From Chromobacterium sphagni (GTDB lineage: Bacteria; Pseudomonadota; Gammaproteobacteria; Burkholderiales; Chromobacteriaceae): a stretch of 64,000 bases of DNA. The DNA is taken from positions 62,001 to 126,000 of the forward strand of contig NZ_MKCT01000061.1 in assembly GCF_001855555.1 (NCBI RefSeq), read 5' to 3'. The stretch's first letter is position 1. Each line of letters opens with the position of its first letter. Made by a program: the position numbers and the translations under genes. The notes beneath the pieces are model-generated. The model was not told the DNA's origin. It searched no databases and saw only the letters and a program-made list of their open reading frames with translations. Positions 45,185 through 54,917 of the stretch are shown piece by piece.

Positions 45185-46191
45185 GGCCTTGTTGCGCAAA
45201 TCAGTCCAGGCGGCGGCTTGGTAACATGGCAGCATGACCAAGCCCGCTCCCAAACAGTACCGAACCACCAACTGGAAAACCTACAACCAAGCCCTGATCC
45301 AGCGTGGCTCCCTATCCGTCTGGCTGAACACAAGCATGTCATGGCAGGCAAGACCGCAGGCGAAGCGAGGTCGGGCACAAACCTACAGCAATGCGGCCAT
45401 TCCATTCTGTTCGGCCTGGCGTTGCGCAGACCATCGGCTTCGTGCAAAGCCTGCCGAAGATCGCGAACTTGGATTGGGCTGTGCCAGACTACAGCGCCCT
45501 CTGTCGGCGCCAGCAGACGCTGCAGGTCAACATCTCTTACCAGAAAAGCTCAGCCGCTTTGCATCCGCTGGTCGATAGCACCGGCCTCAAGATGCTGGGC
45601 GAAGGCGAGTGGAAAACCAAGAAGCCCGGCGCGGAATACGGTCGACAATGGATCTTGGCATCGACGCCCAAATCCAGCAAATCAGGGCGATTGAGGTGAC
45701 TGACAACCGCCAGGGCGATGCGCAAATGTTGCCTTCGCTATTGGCGCAAATCCCGGCCGATGAACCGATAACCTGCGTGAGCGGCGATGGCGCTTACGAT
45801 ACCAAGGCTTGCCATGGGGCGATTGTGGCGCGGGAGGCGGCGGGGGGCATTCCGACGCGCAAAAATGCCCGACAGTGGAAAGGGGCATCGCCTGAGGCGC
45901 GGGCCCGGAACGAAATTCTCCGCGCCACCAACCGACTTGGTCGAGCGATTTGGAAGCGCTGGAGCGGTTACCATCGCCGCAGCTTGGTGGAGGCGAAGAT
46001 GCGTTGCTTCAAACTGCTGGGTGAAAGAGTAATGGCGCGGAGCTTTGATGGTCAGGTAGCGGAGTTGCAAGTTCGGGCCGCCATTCTAAACCGCTTCAGC
46101 ATGCAGGGTCGTCCGCGCACAGTGGCTGTCGCATAAATCCCGTATGGAGAAAGGGGAGACTCACCCTGTTACGGATTTGCGCAACAAGGCC
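45185..46191 (+). mobile_element. Decayed IS5-family insertion sequence
   Basis: A 1007-bp element bounded by perfect 18-bp terminal inverted repeats: 45185-45202 (GGCCTTGTTGCGCAAATC) and its complement at 46174-46191. The transposase inside is of IS5 type but broken. No flanking target duplication is evident, so the insertion is old or the flanks have been rearranged. It lies between aidB and the tRNA pair. Confidence 0.92.
45234..46136 (+). pseudogene. IS5-family transposase, frameshifted
   Basis: The protein starts MTKPAPKQYRTTNWKTYNQA and reads normally to about 45400. A deletion then shifts the frame to the segment ALRQTIGFVQSL-like (here AQTIGFVQSLPKIANLDWAVP). A second lesion near 45650, an apparent 11-base deletion just after RRQW-like sequence, moves to the third frame. 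The rest (DLGIDAQIQQIRAIEVTDN to PRTVAVA) is intact, with DDE-type segments SGDGAYDTKACH and the SGYHRRSLVEAKMRCFK region. With two shifts it cannot make a working transposase. Confidence 0.88.
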
Positions 46192-46267
46192 ATCGGTCAG
46201 TGATCTTTGAGAGATGGATAGGCATGGAGTGAGGCCGATTATAAATGCCCATGCGGATCCGAAAAGC

Positions 46268-46299
46268 AAAAAAGCCAACTCTTGCGAGCTGGCTTTTTT
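46268..46299 (-). terminator. Terminator of the tRNA pair
   Basis: Read on the - strand, AGCCAGCTC, loop GCAA, GAGTTGGCT and T6 follow the tRNA genes. Flanking A and T runs make it potentially bidirectional. The stem is nearly identical to the rplQ terminator. Confidence 0.88.
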
Positions 46300-46306
46300 A
46301 CTTGAT

Positions 46307-46383
<77 letters not shown>

Positions 46384-46417
46384 GCGAAACCTGTCTGGGA
46401 CAGTCTTCGGAAAACTG

Positions 46418-46494
<77 letters not shown>

Positions 46495-46581
46495 ACTTTC
46501 ACGGTGCGTCTACACCGAGACGCGAACTATACGCAGCCGCCTGATGGCTGTCAACCGGCTTGTGCAAGTTTCTGCGCCGGA

Positions 46582-47739
46582 TCACAGCGTATAGCAACGG
46601 TCGCCCTGGGCAAAGCCCAGCCAGTCTATGTCCACGCCCTTGCCGAAGCCTATCGCCTTGAAGGTCTCGCCCATCTCCTGCGGCGTCAAGAGCCGTTGCG
46701 CCGCCTTCGCTTGCGGCAGGTAGCGCATCACGTCGTTGGCGTCCAGTTGCTCCAGCAGGCCGACGATGCCGCAGTTGAGCAGGAATTGCGCCTGGCTGGC
46801 GTAGCCTATCAGGTCGAGCCCGGCGTCGATGCCGCTTTGCGCCACCGCGCTGAAGTCGACGTGGCAGGTGAGGTCCATCAGGCCGGGCAAGTAGAACGGG
46901 TCCTGCACCGTGTGGTGGCGGTAGTGGCCCAGCAAGGTACCCATCGCGCGTTCCGGGTGGTAGTACTCGCGGGCGGCGTGGCCGTAATCGATCATCAGAA
47001 TGGCGCCGCGCTTGAGCGCGCCGGCCAGCGTGGCGATGAAAGCGCGGTTGGCCAGGCTGATCTCGGTTTCGTAGCGCGGGATGTCCGGCACCAGTTCGGC
47101 GGCGAGGCCGGCCAGGCGCGCGTCGACGAAGTCGCGGTCTTCATGGCTGAAGCCATCGCCCCTTGCCGCCACACCGCGTTGCCTGAGCTGGCGCTGTTCG
47201 TCGCGGAACACCATCTCGCACGGCATCGCGTCCAGCACTTCATTGCCTATCACCACGCCGTCCAGTTCTCGCGGCAACTGGCTGGCCCATTCCACCCGAT
47301 CGAAATATCCCGGCAGCGCGGCGCGGATATTGTGTTGCTGGCGCTCGATCAGGTCCGGCGACAGATCGATGATCACGTATTTTTGCGGCAGTCGGCCCAG
47401 CGCGGCCAGTTCGCGCAGGAGGTCGATGGCGAGCTGGCCGGTGCCGGCGCCGAACTCGTAAACCATGCCGGCGGTTTGCGGCAGCAGCTCGGCCAACTGG
47501 CGCGCCAGCGCGCGGCCGAACAGCGGGGTGAGCTCCGGCGCGGTGACGAAGTCGCCGGCCTCGCCCAGCTTGTGGCTGCCGGCGGCGTAATAGCCCAGGC
47601 CGGGCGCGTACAATGCCATTTCCATATAATGCGAGAATGGAATCCAGCCGCCGGCGGCCTGGATGGTCTGGCGGATGTGTCGGCTCAGGGCCTGGCTGGT
47701 GGCCAGGGCTTCGGCGCTGGCGGCGGGTAGGGTGGTCAT
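46582..47739 (-). CDS. SAM-dependent methyltransferase, MidA/NDUFAF7 family
   Basis: A 385-residue protein of the COG1565 family, the bacterial relatives of mitochondrial NDUFAF7, which methylates an arginine of complex I. The SAM-binding motif VYEFGAGTGQLA, the VIGNEVLDAMPC segment and LMIDYGH are clear. ATG 47739 (MTTLPAAS) is the likely start; a longer frame to 47838 runs across the divergent promoter region. It is divergent from the pteridine reductase gene. The bacterial substrate is not known. Confidence 0.92.
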   Translation of the reverse strand: MTTLPAASAEALATSQALSRHIRQTIQAAGGWIPFSHYMEMALYAPGLGYYAAGSHKLGEAGDFVTAPELTPLFGRALARQLAELLPQTAGMVYEFGAGTGQLAIDLLRELAALGRLPQKYVIIDLSPDLIERQQHNIRAALPGYFDRVEWASQLPRELDGVVIGNEVLDAMPCEMVFRDEQRQLRQRGVAARGDGFSHEDRDFVDARLAGLAAELVPDIPRYETEISLANRAFIATLAGALKRGAILMIDYGHAAREYYHPERAMGTLLGHYRHHTVQDPFYLPGLMDLTCHVDFSAVAQSGIDAGLDLIGYASQAQFLLNCGIVGLLEQLDANDVMRYLPQAKAAQRLLTPQEMGETFKAIGFGKGVDIDWLGFAQGDRCYTL

Positions 47740-47837
47740 TTGCTTCGTCCTGCTACAATATGGCGCGATTGTGGTGCAATCGGCCCTCGGCGTGAAGAGG
47801 GCGCTTGCCGGCGCAACTGAATTCGATTGAGGAAGCA

Positions 47838-48596
47838 ATGCTAACAGAGCAACAACAAGATGAGCGCGTGGTCCTGATTACCGGCGCGGCGCGGCGGGTG
47901 GGCGCGGGCATCGCCCGCCATCTGCATGCGCGCGGCTTGCGCCTGGTGTTGCATTACCGCGGCTCGCTCGCGGCGGCGGAACAGCTTGCCGGCGAGCTGA
48001 ACGCGCGACGCGCCGACAGCGTGCGGCTGGCGCAGGCAGACCTGTTGGACGGCGCAGCGCTGCCGCGGCTGGCGGCGGAGGCGGTGGCGGCGTTTGGGCG
48101 TCTGGACGGGCTGGTCAATAATGCTTCCAGCTTTTTCCCCACCGAGGTTGGGCGGATAGACGAGGCCGCCTGGCATGATCTGATGGGCAGCAATCTGAAG
48201 GCGCCGCTGTTCCTGTCCCAGGCGTTGGCGCCGGAGCTGAGCCGGCGCGGCGGCGCGATCGTCGGCATCTCGGATATCCATGCGGAGCGGCCGATGGCGC
48301 ACCATGTGGTGTACAACCTGGCCAAGGCCGGCCACGCGCAGCTGATCCGCAGCCTGGCTCTGGAATTGGCGCCTAGCGTGCGCGTCAACGGCGTGGCGCC
48401 GGGCGTCAATCTGTGGCCGGACGATGCCGAATCGTTCAGCGAGGCTGTGCGGGCCAAGATTGAAGCCTCCATTCCGCTGCAGCGCACCGGCGTGCCGGAA
48501 GACATCGCGCGCGCGGTGGCTTTCCTGCTGCTGGATGCGACGTATGTCACCGGCCAGATCCTGGCGGTGGACGGCGGCCGCAGCGTGGCGCTGTAG
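47838..48596 (+). CDS. Pteridine reductase-like short-chain dehydrogenase (FolM-like)
   Basis: A 252-residue SDR. The TGxxxRxG nucleotide motif typical of pteridine reductases is present (ITGAARRVGAGI), with LVNNASSFFPT and the catalytic YxxxK in VYNLAKAG. The C-terminus TGQILAVDGGRSVAL is usual. It should reduce dihydropterins such as dihydromonapterin or dihydrofolate with NADPH. The ATG at 47838 has GAGGAA upstream, better than an in-frame ATG at 47805. Confidence 0.9.
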   Translation: MLTEQQQDERVVLITGAARRVGAGIARHLHARGLRLVLHYRGSLAAAEQLAGELNARRADSVRLAQADLLDGAALPRLAAEAVAAFGRLDGLVNNASSFFPTEVGRIDEAAWHDLMGSNLKAPLFLSQALAPELSRRGGAIVGISDIHAERPMAHHVVYNLAKAGHAQLIRSLALELAPSVRVNGVAPGVNLWPDDAESFSEAVRAKIEASIPLQRTGVPEDIARAVAFLLLDATYVTGQILAVDGGRSVAL

Positions 48597-48658
48597 CCTG
48601 TTTGCCGCGCCCGCGGCAACGGGCAAAGCTCCGCCGGCGCCGCCCGGAAAATAGTTTG

Positions 48659-48685
48659 TCCGCCGCCGTGGATTTCGGCGGCGGA
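48659..48685 (+). terminator. Hairpin between the SDR gene and ttcA
   Basis: TCCGCCGCC (48659-48667) and GGCGGCGGA (48677-48685) form a 9-bp stem followed by AAAACAG, without a T-run. It may weakly terminate the SDR transcript. The rest of the 132-base gap shows no gene. Confidence 0.45.
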
Positions 48686-48728
48686 AAACAGTAAAATCGC
48701 CTGTTTTTCAATTTCTTAGCCGTACCCC

Positions 48729-49712
48729 ATGTCCGAACAGAACGCCGCGCTCGACGACAAGGCCAAGAAGGCCGCGTTTGAAAGCAACAAACTGGCCAAG
48801 CGCCTGCGCCACCACGTCGGTGACGCCATCAATGATTTCAACATGATCGAAGAGGGCGACCGCGTGATGGTCTGCCTGTCGGGCGGCAAGGACAGCTACA
48901 CCCTGCTCGACATCCTGCGCGGCCTGCAGAAGTCCGCGCCGATCAACTTCTCCATCGTGGCGGTGAACCTGGATCAGAAGCAGCCGGGCTTCCCCGAGCA
49001 CGTGCTGCCGCAATATCTGCAGTCCGTCGGCGTCGAGTACCGCATCGTCGAGGAGGACACCTACTCCATCGTCAAGCGGCTGGTGCCGGAGGGCAAGACC
49101 ACCTGCAGCCTGTGCTCGCGCCTGCGCCGCGGCATCCTGTACCGGGTGGCGGACGAACTTGGCGCGACCAAGATCGCGCTGGGCCACCACCGCGACGACA
49201 TCCTGCACACGCTGTTCCTGAACATGTTCTACGGCGGCAAGCTGAAATCCATGCCGCCCAAGCTGGTGTCCGACGACGGCCGCCACATGGTGATCCGTCC
49301 ACTGGCCTATTGCCGCGAGAAGGATATCGAGCGCTACGCCGAACTGCGCGAATTCCCTATCATCCCGTGCAATCTGTGCGGTTCGCAGCCCAATCTGCAG
49401 CGCCAGGTGGTGAAGGAGATGGTCAACGACTGGGACAAGCGCTTCCCGGGCCGCGTCGAGAGCATGTTCCGCGCGCTGCAGAACGTGGTCCCCTCGCATC
49501 TGGCCGATACCAGCCTGTTCGATTTCGCCGGCCTCAAGACCGGCGATGCGCCGTTTGACGGCGGCGACACCGCCTTCGACAAGGAAGAGTTCCGCGACCC
49601 CGCGCCGCCGCGGCACGATGATGGCGCGGATGCGCCGCAGCAGAAGCGCACCATCAGCATCCTGGACTCGCGCAAGCCGGCCAGCCAGGGGGAGAGCGGC
49701 TGTGGCGCGTAG
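48729..49712 (+). CDS. ttcA: tRNA 2-thiocytidine(32) synthetase
   Basis: An ATP- and iron-sulphur-dependent enzyme that thiolates C32 of certain tRNAs. The 327-residue protein has the PP-loop [15 protein letters not shown], the cysteine pair in [12 protein letters not shown], and the later cysteine segment IPCNLCGSQ. Length and motifs are normal. It overlaps the start of the next gene by 11 bases. Confidence 0.96.
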   Translation: MSEQNAALDDKAKKAAFESNKLAKRLRHHVGDAINDFNMIEEGDRVMVCLSGGKDSYTLLDILRGLQKSAPINFSIVAVNLDQKQPGFPEHVLPQYLQSVGVEYRIVEEDTYSIVKRLVPEGKTTCSLCSRLRRGILYRVADELGATKIALGHHRDDILHTLFLNMFYGGKLKSMPPKLVSDDGRHMVIRPLAYCREKDIERYAELREFPIIPCNLCGSQPNLQRQVVKEMVNDWDKRFPGRVESMFRALQNVVPSHLADTSLFDFAGLKTGDAPFDGGDTAFDKEEFRDPAPPRHDDGADAPQQKRTISILDSRKPASQGESGCGA

Positions 49713-50502
49713 GGCGCTGCATCCGTTCCGCCGCCGCGTGCGCGCCGCGGTGGAGGAAATGCCGGAAGTGGAGATCTCGGAAGAGGGCAATATCCGCTCG
49801 CTGCACCTGGGTTCGGAAACCATCCAGAGCTCGATGGACCTGGACGATCCGGCCGAGCTGGTGCTCAGCTACAGCCGGGCGATGATGGGCTTCCTGCTGT
49901 GGAACGACGCTCCGCAACATATCCTGCAGATCGGCCTGGGCGGCGGATCGTTCGCCCGCTTCATCGACGAATACCTGCCCGACGCGGTCAGCGTGGCGGT
50001 GGACATCAATCCGCAGGTGATCGCGGTGGCGCGCGCCTTCTTCCAGCTGCCGGAGGAGGGCGATTTCTTCGAGATCGTCGAGGCCGACGGCGCCGACTAT
50101 GTGAAGATTTTCCGCGGCTCCACCGACGCCATCCTGGTGGATGGCTTCGACGGCCTGCAGATCGTCGACGCGTTGACCACCGAAGACTTCTTCGAGGACT
50201 GCAAGCGCGCGCTCAGCCCCAAGGGCGTGTTCGTCACCAACTGGTGGAGCGGCGACAAGCGCTATCACAGCTTTGTCGAGCGTTTGTTGAACGTTTTCGA
50301 GGGCCGGGTGCTCGAACTGCCTGCGGCCAGCCACGGCAACGTCGCGGTGATGGCCTTCCGCCAGAGCCCCGCGCTGACGCAGTGGGAAGCGCTGAAGAAA
50401 CGCGCCGATGAGCTGGAGTACCGCTTCGGTCTGGAGTTCATCGAATTCGTCAGCCGGCTGAAGCAGACCAACCAGCAGACCGCCGGCCATCTGCTGATCT
50501 GA
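49702..50502 (+). CDS. Spermidine synthase-like protein
   Basis: A 266-residue protein with the Rossmann-like core of polyamine aminopropyltransferases: [15 protein letters not shown] (nucleotide motif), [15 protein letters not shown], and ILVDGFDG at the acidic active-site position. The start is GTG 49702 with GGGGGAGA seven bases upstream, inside the end of ttcA. Without the full family aspartate pattern it may be a spermidine-synthase-like methyltransferase. Confidence 0.85.
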   Translation: MARRALHPFRRRVRAAVEEMPEVEISEEGNIRSLHLGSETIQSSMDLDDPAELVLSYSRAMMGFLLWNDAPQHILQIGLGGGSFARFIDEYLPDAVSVAVDINPQVIAVARAFFQLPEEGDFFEIVEADGADYVKIFRGSTDAILVDGFDGLQIVDALTTEDFFEDCKRALSPKGVFVTNWWSGDKRYHSFVERLLNVFEGRVLELPAASHGNVAVMAFRQSPALTQWEALKKRADELEYRFGLEFIEFVSRLKQTNQQTAGHLLI

Positions 50503-50576
50503 GAGCGTGGGCGAATCCGCTGGAAAATCGGTGCTCCGGTTACGTTTGCTTACCCAAAAGCGGCGGCAACGAGGCG

Positions 50577-50694
50577 TATAATGGCCAGTTCCACGCGCTT
50601 TGGCCGCAGGTTGCCGGCCTGTCCCCCGAGGCGGGCCGCGCGCGAACAATCAAGTCAGTACCGAGTTAACGGGCGGCAGACGGGCGTCTGCCGC
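50577..50694 (+). promoter_or_regulatory. Candidate promoter -10 and leader hairpin of the glycan cluster
   Basis: A perfect TATAAT lies at 50577-50582, without a good -35 at the right distance. About 90 bases on, a 9-bp stem GCGGCAGAC/GTCTGCCGC (50673-50681 with 50686-50694, loop GGGC) precedes the wbpA-like gene by 32 bases. It has no T-run. The leader could control entry into the long operon. Confidence 0.45.
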
Positions 50695-50726
50695 TCAGGC
50701 TTTTACATCCTGTTGGGACATTCATC

Positions 50727-52034
50727 GTGATCAAGCAGCAACTGCTCAATCGTATCGCGGACAAATCCGCTGTGATCGGCATCGTGGGCCTGGGCTATGT
50801 CGGCCTGCCCCTGATGCTGCGTTTCGCCGAAGTCGGCTACAAGGTGCTGGGTTTCGACATCGACCAGAGCAAGGTCGATGCCCTGATGGCCGGCAAAAGC
50901 TACATCGAGCACATTTCCGCCGACAGCATCGCCACCGCGCTGGAGCGCGGCTTCGAGGCCACCACCGATTTCAGCCGCGTGCCGGAAGCCGATACGCTGA
51001 TCCTGTGCGTGCCGACGCCGCTGAACAAGTACCGCGAGCCGGACCTCAGCTTCGTGCTGGACACCATGGACAGCCTGGTGCCCTACCTGCGCGAAGGCCA
51101 GCTGGTATCGCTGGAGTCCACCACCTACCCGGGCACCACCGACGAAGAGCTGCTGCCGCGGATGCAGTCGCGCGGCCTCAAGGTCGGCGACAACGCCTTC
51201 CTGGTGTTCTCGCCGGAGCGCGAAGATCCGGGCAACCCCGACTTCACCACCCGCACCATTCCCAAGGTGTGCGGCGGCGTCACCCCGGCATGCCAGGAAA
51301 TCGGCGTGGCGCTGTACAGCGCGGTGATCGACAAGGTGGTGCCGGTATCCAGCACCCGCGCCGCCGAAATGACCAAGCTGCTGGAGAACATCCATCGCGC
51401 GGTCAACATCGGCCTGGTCAACGAGATGAAGATCGTCGCCGACAAGATGGGCATCGACATCCACGAAGTGATCCGCGCCGCGGCCACCAAGCCGTTCGGC
51501 TTCGTGCCCTACTACCCGGGCCCGGGCCTGGGCGGCCACTGTATCCCGATCGACCCGTTCTACCTGACCTGGAAGGCGCGCGAATACGGCGTCAACACCC
51601 GCTTCATCGAGCTGGCCGGCGAAGTGAACTCCAATATGCCGGACTATGTGGTGTCCAAGGTGGCGGCCGCGCTGAACCAGCGCAAGAAATCCATCAACGG
51701 CAGCCGCGTGTTGGTGCTGGGCATCGCCTACAAGAAGAACGTCGACGACATGCGCGAAAGCCCGTCGGTGTTCCTGATGGAAAAACTGCGCGACCTGGGC
51801 GCGGAAGTGGCGTACAGCGACCCGCACGTGCCGGTGTTCCCGAAGATGCGCGAACACAAGTTCGACCTCAAGAGCGTGGCGCTGACGGCGGAAACCGTCG
51901 CCGGCTACGACTGCGTGCTGCTGGCCACGGACCATGACAAGTTCGACTACCCGATGTTGAAGGCCAACGCCCAGCTGCTGGTCGATAGCCGCGGCAAGTA
52001 CCTGGAACCGGCCGGACACATCGTCAAGGCCTGA
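50727..52034 (+). CDS. wbpA: UDP-N-acetylglucosamine 6-dehydrogenase (WbpA-like)
   Basis: Oxidises UDP-GlcNAc to UDP-GlcNAcA with NAD+, the first step to diacetamido-uronic acids. The 435-residue protein has the Rossmann motif [12 protein letters not shown], the [16 protein letters not shown] active site with catalytic C272, and the C-terminal UDP-binding domain ([16 protein letters not shown]). It heads a cluster with WbpB-, WbpD- and WbpE-like genes, which supports this specificity over UDP-glucose or ManNAc dehydrogenase. Confidence 0.92.
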   Translation: MIKQQLLNRIADKSAVIGIVGLGYVGLPLMLRFAEVGYKVLGFDIDQSKVDALMAGKSYIEHISADSIATALERGFEATTDFSRVPEADTLILCVPTPLNKYREPDLSFVLDTMDSLVPYLREGQLVSLESTTYPGTTDEELLPRMQSRGLKVGDNAFLVFSPEREDPGNPDFTTRTIPKVCGGVTPACQEIGVALYSAVIDKVVPVSSTRAAEMTKLLENIHRAVNIGLVNEMKIVADKMGIDIHEVIRAAATKPFGFVPYYPGPGLGGHCIPIDPFYLTWKAREYGVNTRFIELAGEVNSNMPDYVVSKVAAALNQRKKSINGSRVLVLGIAYKKNVDDMRESPSVFLMEKLRDLGAEVAYSDPHVPVFPKMREHKFDLKSVALTAETVAGYDCVLLATDHDKFDYPMLKANAQLLVDSRGKYLEPAGHIVKA

Positions 52035-52037
52035 TCC

Positions 52038-52619
52038 ATGTGGCAGCGTTTTCCCCGTCTGGGCGCATGGCTGGCGGTGCTGGGTGGTTTCAGCCTGCTG
52101 GCCGTGCTGACACTGGTCCCGTTGGTGCGCTATTCCAAGAGCTTGCTGGTGGCGGATGCGCCGCAGCAGCGGGCCGACTGGATCGTGGTGCTGGGCGGGG
52201 AGAGCGGACAACGGGTGATTGGCGCGGCGGAATTGTTTCATCAAGGCCGCGCGCCGTTCGTGTTTGTCAGCGGCGAGGGCGATTGTCGGCTGATCGTCAA
52301 GCGGCTGGTGATGGCGGGCGTGCCGCGAGCGCGCATTGGCTACGAATGCCTGTCGAAAAGCACGTACCAGAATGCGCAGTTCACCCGGCATTACCTGGCC
52401 GCGCAGCAGCCCAGGCGCATCACGCTGGTGACTTCCTGGTTTCACTCGCGGCGCGCGCTGGAGACTTTCCGCCGGGCTTGGCCTGAAGTGGACTGGGGCA
52501 TGCATATGGTGTATCCCGGCGACGACCTGTACCACAGCCTGGCTATCAATGAAGCCGGCGCGGTGCTGTCCGAATATTTGAAGATACTGGTGTATTCAGT
52601 ACGTTATTGGACCTTCTGA
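52038..52619 (+). CDS. YdcF/ElyC/SanA-type DUF218 membrane protein
   Basis: A 193-residue protein with one N-terminal membrane segment (about residues 11-30) and a DUF218 domain (DWIVVLGGESGQRVIGAAEL, SKSTYQNAQFT, VTSWFHSRRAL). Family members act in envelope or polysaccharide metabolism, but the reaction is unknown. It starts three bases after wbpA, and the next gene starts at its stop codon, so it is an integral part of the operon. Confidence 0.88.
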   Translation: MWQRFPRLGAWLAVLGGFSLLAVLTLVPLVRYSKSLLVADAPQQRADWIVVLGGESGQRVIGAAELFHQGRAPFVFVSGEGDCRLIVKRLVMAGVPRARIGYECLSKSTYQNAQFTRHYLAAQQPRRITLVTSWFHSRRALETFRRAWPEVDWGMHMVYPGDDLYHSLAINEAGAVLSEYLKILVYSVRYWTF

Positions 52620-53678
52620 ATGTTAGTGACTCCTCCGATTACCGAGCGCAAGATCCGCTTCGCCCTGGTGGGCTGCGGCCGCATCGCCAACAATCATTTC
52701 GGCTCGCTGGAAAAGCACGCCGACCGCGCCGAGCTGGTCGACGTCTGCGACATCGATCCGGTTGCGCTGGCGGCTGCGGTTGAACGCACCGGCGCGCGCG
52801 GCCACAGCGACATGAGCGCGATGCTGGCGCAGACCGACGCCGACATCGTCATCCTCACCACGCCGTCCGGCCTGCATCCGCGCCAGAGCATCGAGTGCTC
52901 GGAAGCCGGCTTCCACGTGATGACCGAGAAGCCGATGGCCACCCGCTGGGAAGACGGCCTGGCAATGGTGAAGGCCGCCGACAAGGCGCAGAAGCACCTG
53001 TTCGTGGTCAAGCAGAACCGCCGCAACGACACGCTGCAGCTGCTCAAGCGCGCGATGCAGGAAAAACGCTTCGGCCGCATCTACATGGTCAACGTCAATG
53101 TGTTCTGGACCCGTCCGCAGGAGTATTACGACGCGGCCGGCTGGCGCGGCACCTGGGAGTTCGATGGCGGCGCCTTCATGAACCAGGCCAGCCACTATGT
53201 CGATCTCTTGGACTGGCTGATCGGCCCGGTGGAGAGCGTGCAGGCCTACACCGCCACGCTGGCGCGCAACATCGAGGTGGAAGACACTGGCACCGTCAGC
53301 GTCAAGTGGCGCTCGGGCGCGCTGGGCAGCATGAACGTCACCATGCTGACCTATCCGAAGAATCTGGAAGGCAGCATCACCATTCTCGGCGAAAAAGGCT
53401 CGGTTCGGGTCGGCGGCATGGCCGTCAACGAGATCCAGCACTGGGACTTCGCCGAGCCGCACCCGATGGACGACGAGATCAAGAACGCCAGCTACGCCAC
53501 TACCAGCGTCTACGGTTTTGGCCATCCGCTGTATTACGACAACGTGATCAAGACCATGCGCGGCGAAGCCACGCCGGAGACCGACGGCCGCGAAGGGCTG
53601 AAGTCGCTGGAATTGCTGATCGCGATGTATCTGTCGGCCCGCGATGGCCGCCGCGTCAGCCTGCCGCTGGATTATTGA
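52620..53678 (+). CDS. wbpB: UDP-GlcNAcA 3-dehydrogenase, Gfo/Idh/MocA family (WbpB-like)
   Basis: A 352-residue Gfo/Idh/MocA oxidoreductase with an N-terminal Rossmann motif (RFALVGCGRIANNHF) and the EKP motif at 103-105 (MTEKPMATR). In the WbpA-B-E-D pathway it oxidises C3 of UDP-GlcNAcA so that WbpE can aminate it. The start codon directly follows the stop of the DUF218 gene. Confidence 0.9.
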   Translation: MLVTPPITERKIRFALVGCGRIANNHFGSLEKHADRAELVDVCDIDPVALAAAVERTGARGHSDMSAMLAQTDADIVILTTPSGLHPRQSIECSEAGFHVMTEKPMATRWEDGLAMVKAADKAQKHLFVVKQNRRNDTLQLLKRAMQEKRFGRIYMVNVNVFWTRPQEYYDAAGWRGTWEFDGGAFMNQASHYVDLLDWLIGPVESVQAYTATLARNIEVEDTGTVSVKWRSGALGSMNVTMLTYPKNLEGSITILGEKGSVRVGGMAVNEIQHWDFAEPHPMDDEIKNASYATTSVYGFGHPLYYDNVIKTMRGEATPETDGREGLKSLELLIAMYLSARDGRRVSLPLDY

Positions 53679-53739
53679 TTCACCCGACGGCCGGACTGCC
53701 ATGCGCAGGCCGGCCTTGCTACATCGAAGCATTACCGTC

Positions 53740-54276
53740 ATGGCCGAAGAGAAGAAAGAACCCTGGTTGAATTACCTGGCGCTCACCACCGTCATTCTGG
53801 CGGTGTGCGCCACGCTGTCCACTTTCAAGGGCGGCGGCTTTTCCACCCGCAGCGTCATCGCCCAGGCGCAGGCGTCGGACCAATGGGCCTATTATCAGGC
53901 CAAGGGCATCAAGGGCAATCTGTACGAGATGGAGCGCGACCGGCTGCAGTTCGAGCTGGACAATCTGCCGGCCGGCGCCGGCGCCGCGCAGCGCCAGCGC
54001 TACCAGGCGGCCATCGATCAGGCGGCCAAGCGCGCCGAGCGCTACGGCGCGGAACGCAAGGCGATAGAGAAGAGCGCCCGCCAGTTGGAAGACGAACGCA
54101 ACCAGGCGCAGCGCCAGGGCAAGCCCTTCGGCATGGCGGTGATCTTCCTGCAGGTGGCGATCCTGATTTCGTCGATCGCCGGCCTGTTCAAGCGCAAGCG
54201 GATCTGGCTGACGGCGCTGCCGGTGGCCGGCCTAGGCCTGGTGTATTTCGCCGACGGCTTTTTCCTGTTTTTCTGA
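53740..54276 (+). CDS. DUF4337-like membrane protein
   Basis: A 178-residue protein with a membrane segment at about residues 10-27, a periplasmic or cytoplasmic coiled-coil-like charged middle (RYQAAIDQAAKRAERYG), and two C-terminal hydrophobic segments ending FADGFFLFF. It resembles DUF4337 proteins, of unknown function. ATG 53740 (MAEEKKEPWLNY) is favoured. It is set between WbpB- and WbpD-like genes and co-oriented, though nothing in its sequence says it belongs to sugar synthesis. Confidence 0.78.
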   Translation: MAEEKKEPWLNYLALTTVILAVCATLSTFKGGGFSTRSVIAQAQASDQWAYYQAKGIKGNLYEMERDRLQFELDNLPAGAGAAQRQRYQAAIDQAAKRAERYGAERKAIEKSARQLEDERNQAQRQGKPFGMAVIFLQVAILISSIAGLFKRKRIWLTALPVAGLGLVYFADGFFLFF

Positions 54277-54292
54277 TTAGAGGCTTCGCACC

Positions 54293-54859
54293 ATGGAATA
54301 CACAGTCCACAGCTCCGCCATCGTCGATGCGGGCGCCCAGATCGGCGTCGGCACCCGCGTCTGGCACTGGGTGCATATCTGCGGCGGCGCTCGGATCGGC
54401 GCGGGCTGCTCCTTCGGCCAGAACGTGTTCGTCGGCAACGACGTGCTGATCGGCGACAACGTCAAGGTGCAGAACAATGTGTCGATCTACGACGCGGTGA
54501 CGCTGGAGGACGACGTGTTCTGCGGCCCGTCGATGGTGTTCACCAATGTCAACAATCCGCGCAGCCACGTCAACCGCAAGAACGAATACCGCCGCACCGT
54601 GGTGAAGAAGGGGGCGACCATAGGCGCCAACGCCACCGTGGTCTGCGGCCACACGGTGGGCGAGTACGCCTTCATCGGCGCCGGCGCGGTGGTGACGCGC
54701 GACGTGCCAGCCTACGCGCTGATGGTGGGCGCGCCGGCCAAGCGCATAGGCTGGATGTGCGGTTGCGGCGAGCGCCTGCCCAACGACATCGGCACCCACA
54801 CCTGCGCGGCGTGCGGCATCCATTACGAGGTCGGCGGCAACCACTGCACGCCGGTGTGA
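54293..54859 (+). CDS. wbpD: UDP-GlcNAc3NA N-acetyltransferase (WbpD-like)
   Basis: A 188-residue left-handed beta-helix acetyltransferase with hexapeptide repeats along residues 10-150 ([26 protein letters not shown]). In the WbpA-B-E-D pathway it transfers acetyl from acetyl-CoA to the 3-amino group made by WbpE. The last 30 residues contain a CxCGxxL...CAACG cysteine pattern, as in close homologues. Confidence 0.9.
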   Translation: MEYTVHSSAIVDAGAQIGVGTRVWHWVHICGGARIGAGCSFGQNVFVGNDVLIGDNVKVQNNVSIYDAVTLEDDVFCGPSMVFTNVNNPRSHVNRKNEYRRTVVKKGATIGANATVVCGHTVGEYAFIGAGAVVTRDVPAYALMVGAPAKRIGWMCGCGERLPNDIGTHTCAACGIHYEVGGNHCTPV

Positions 54860-54917
54860 GTTTTAATCCGGGCGGCGGCGTTTGCCGGGCCGCCGTCATT
54901 CGAATATTGAGAAGACC

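Noticed and set aside
44962-45237. Possible 91-codon gene between aidB and the insertion sequence
   Set aside because: No ribosome binding site, composition unlike a protein, and it runs into the IS end; the region looks like plain intergenic DNA with a hairpin.
50671-50700. RfaH ops/JUMPstart element
   Set aside because: GGCGGCAG differs from GGCGGTAG at a key position, and the longer JUMPstart context is absent.
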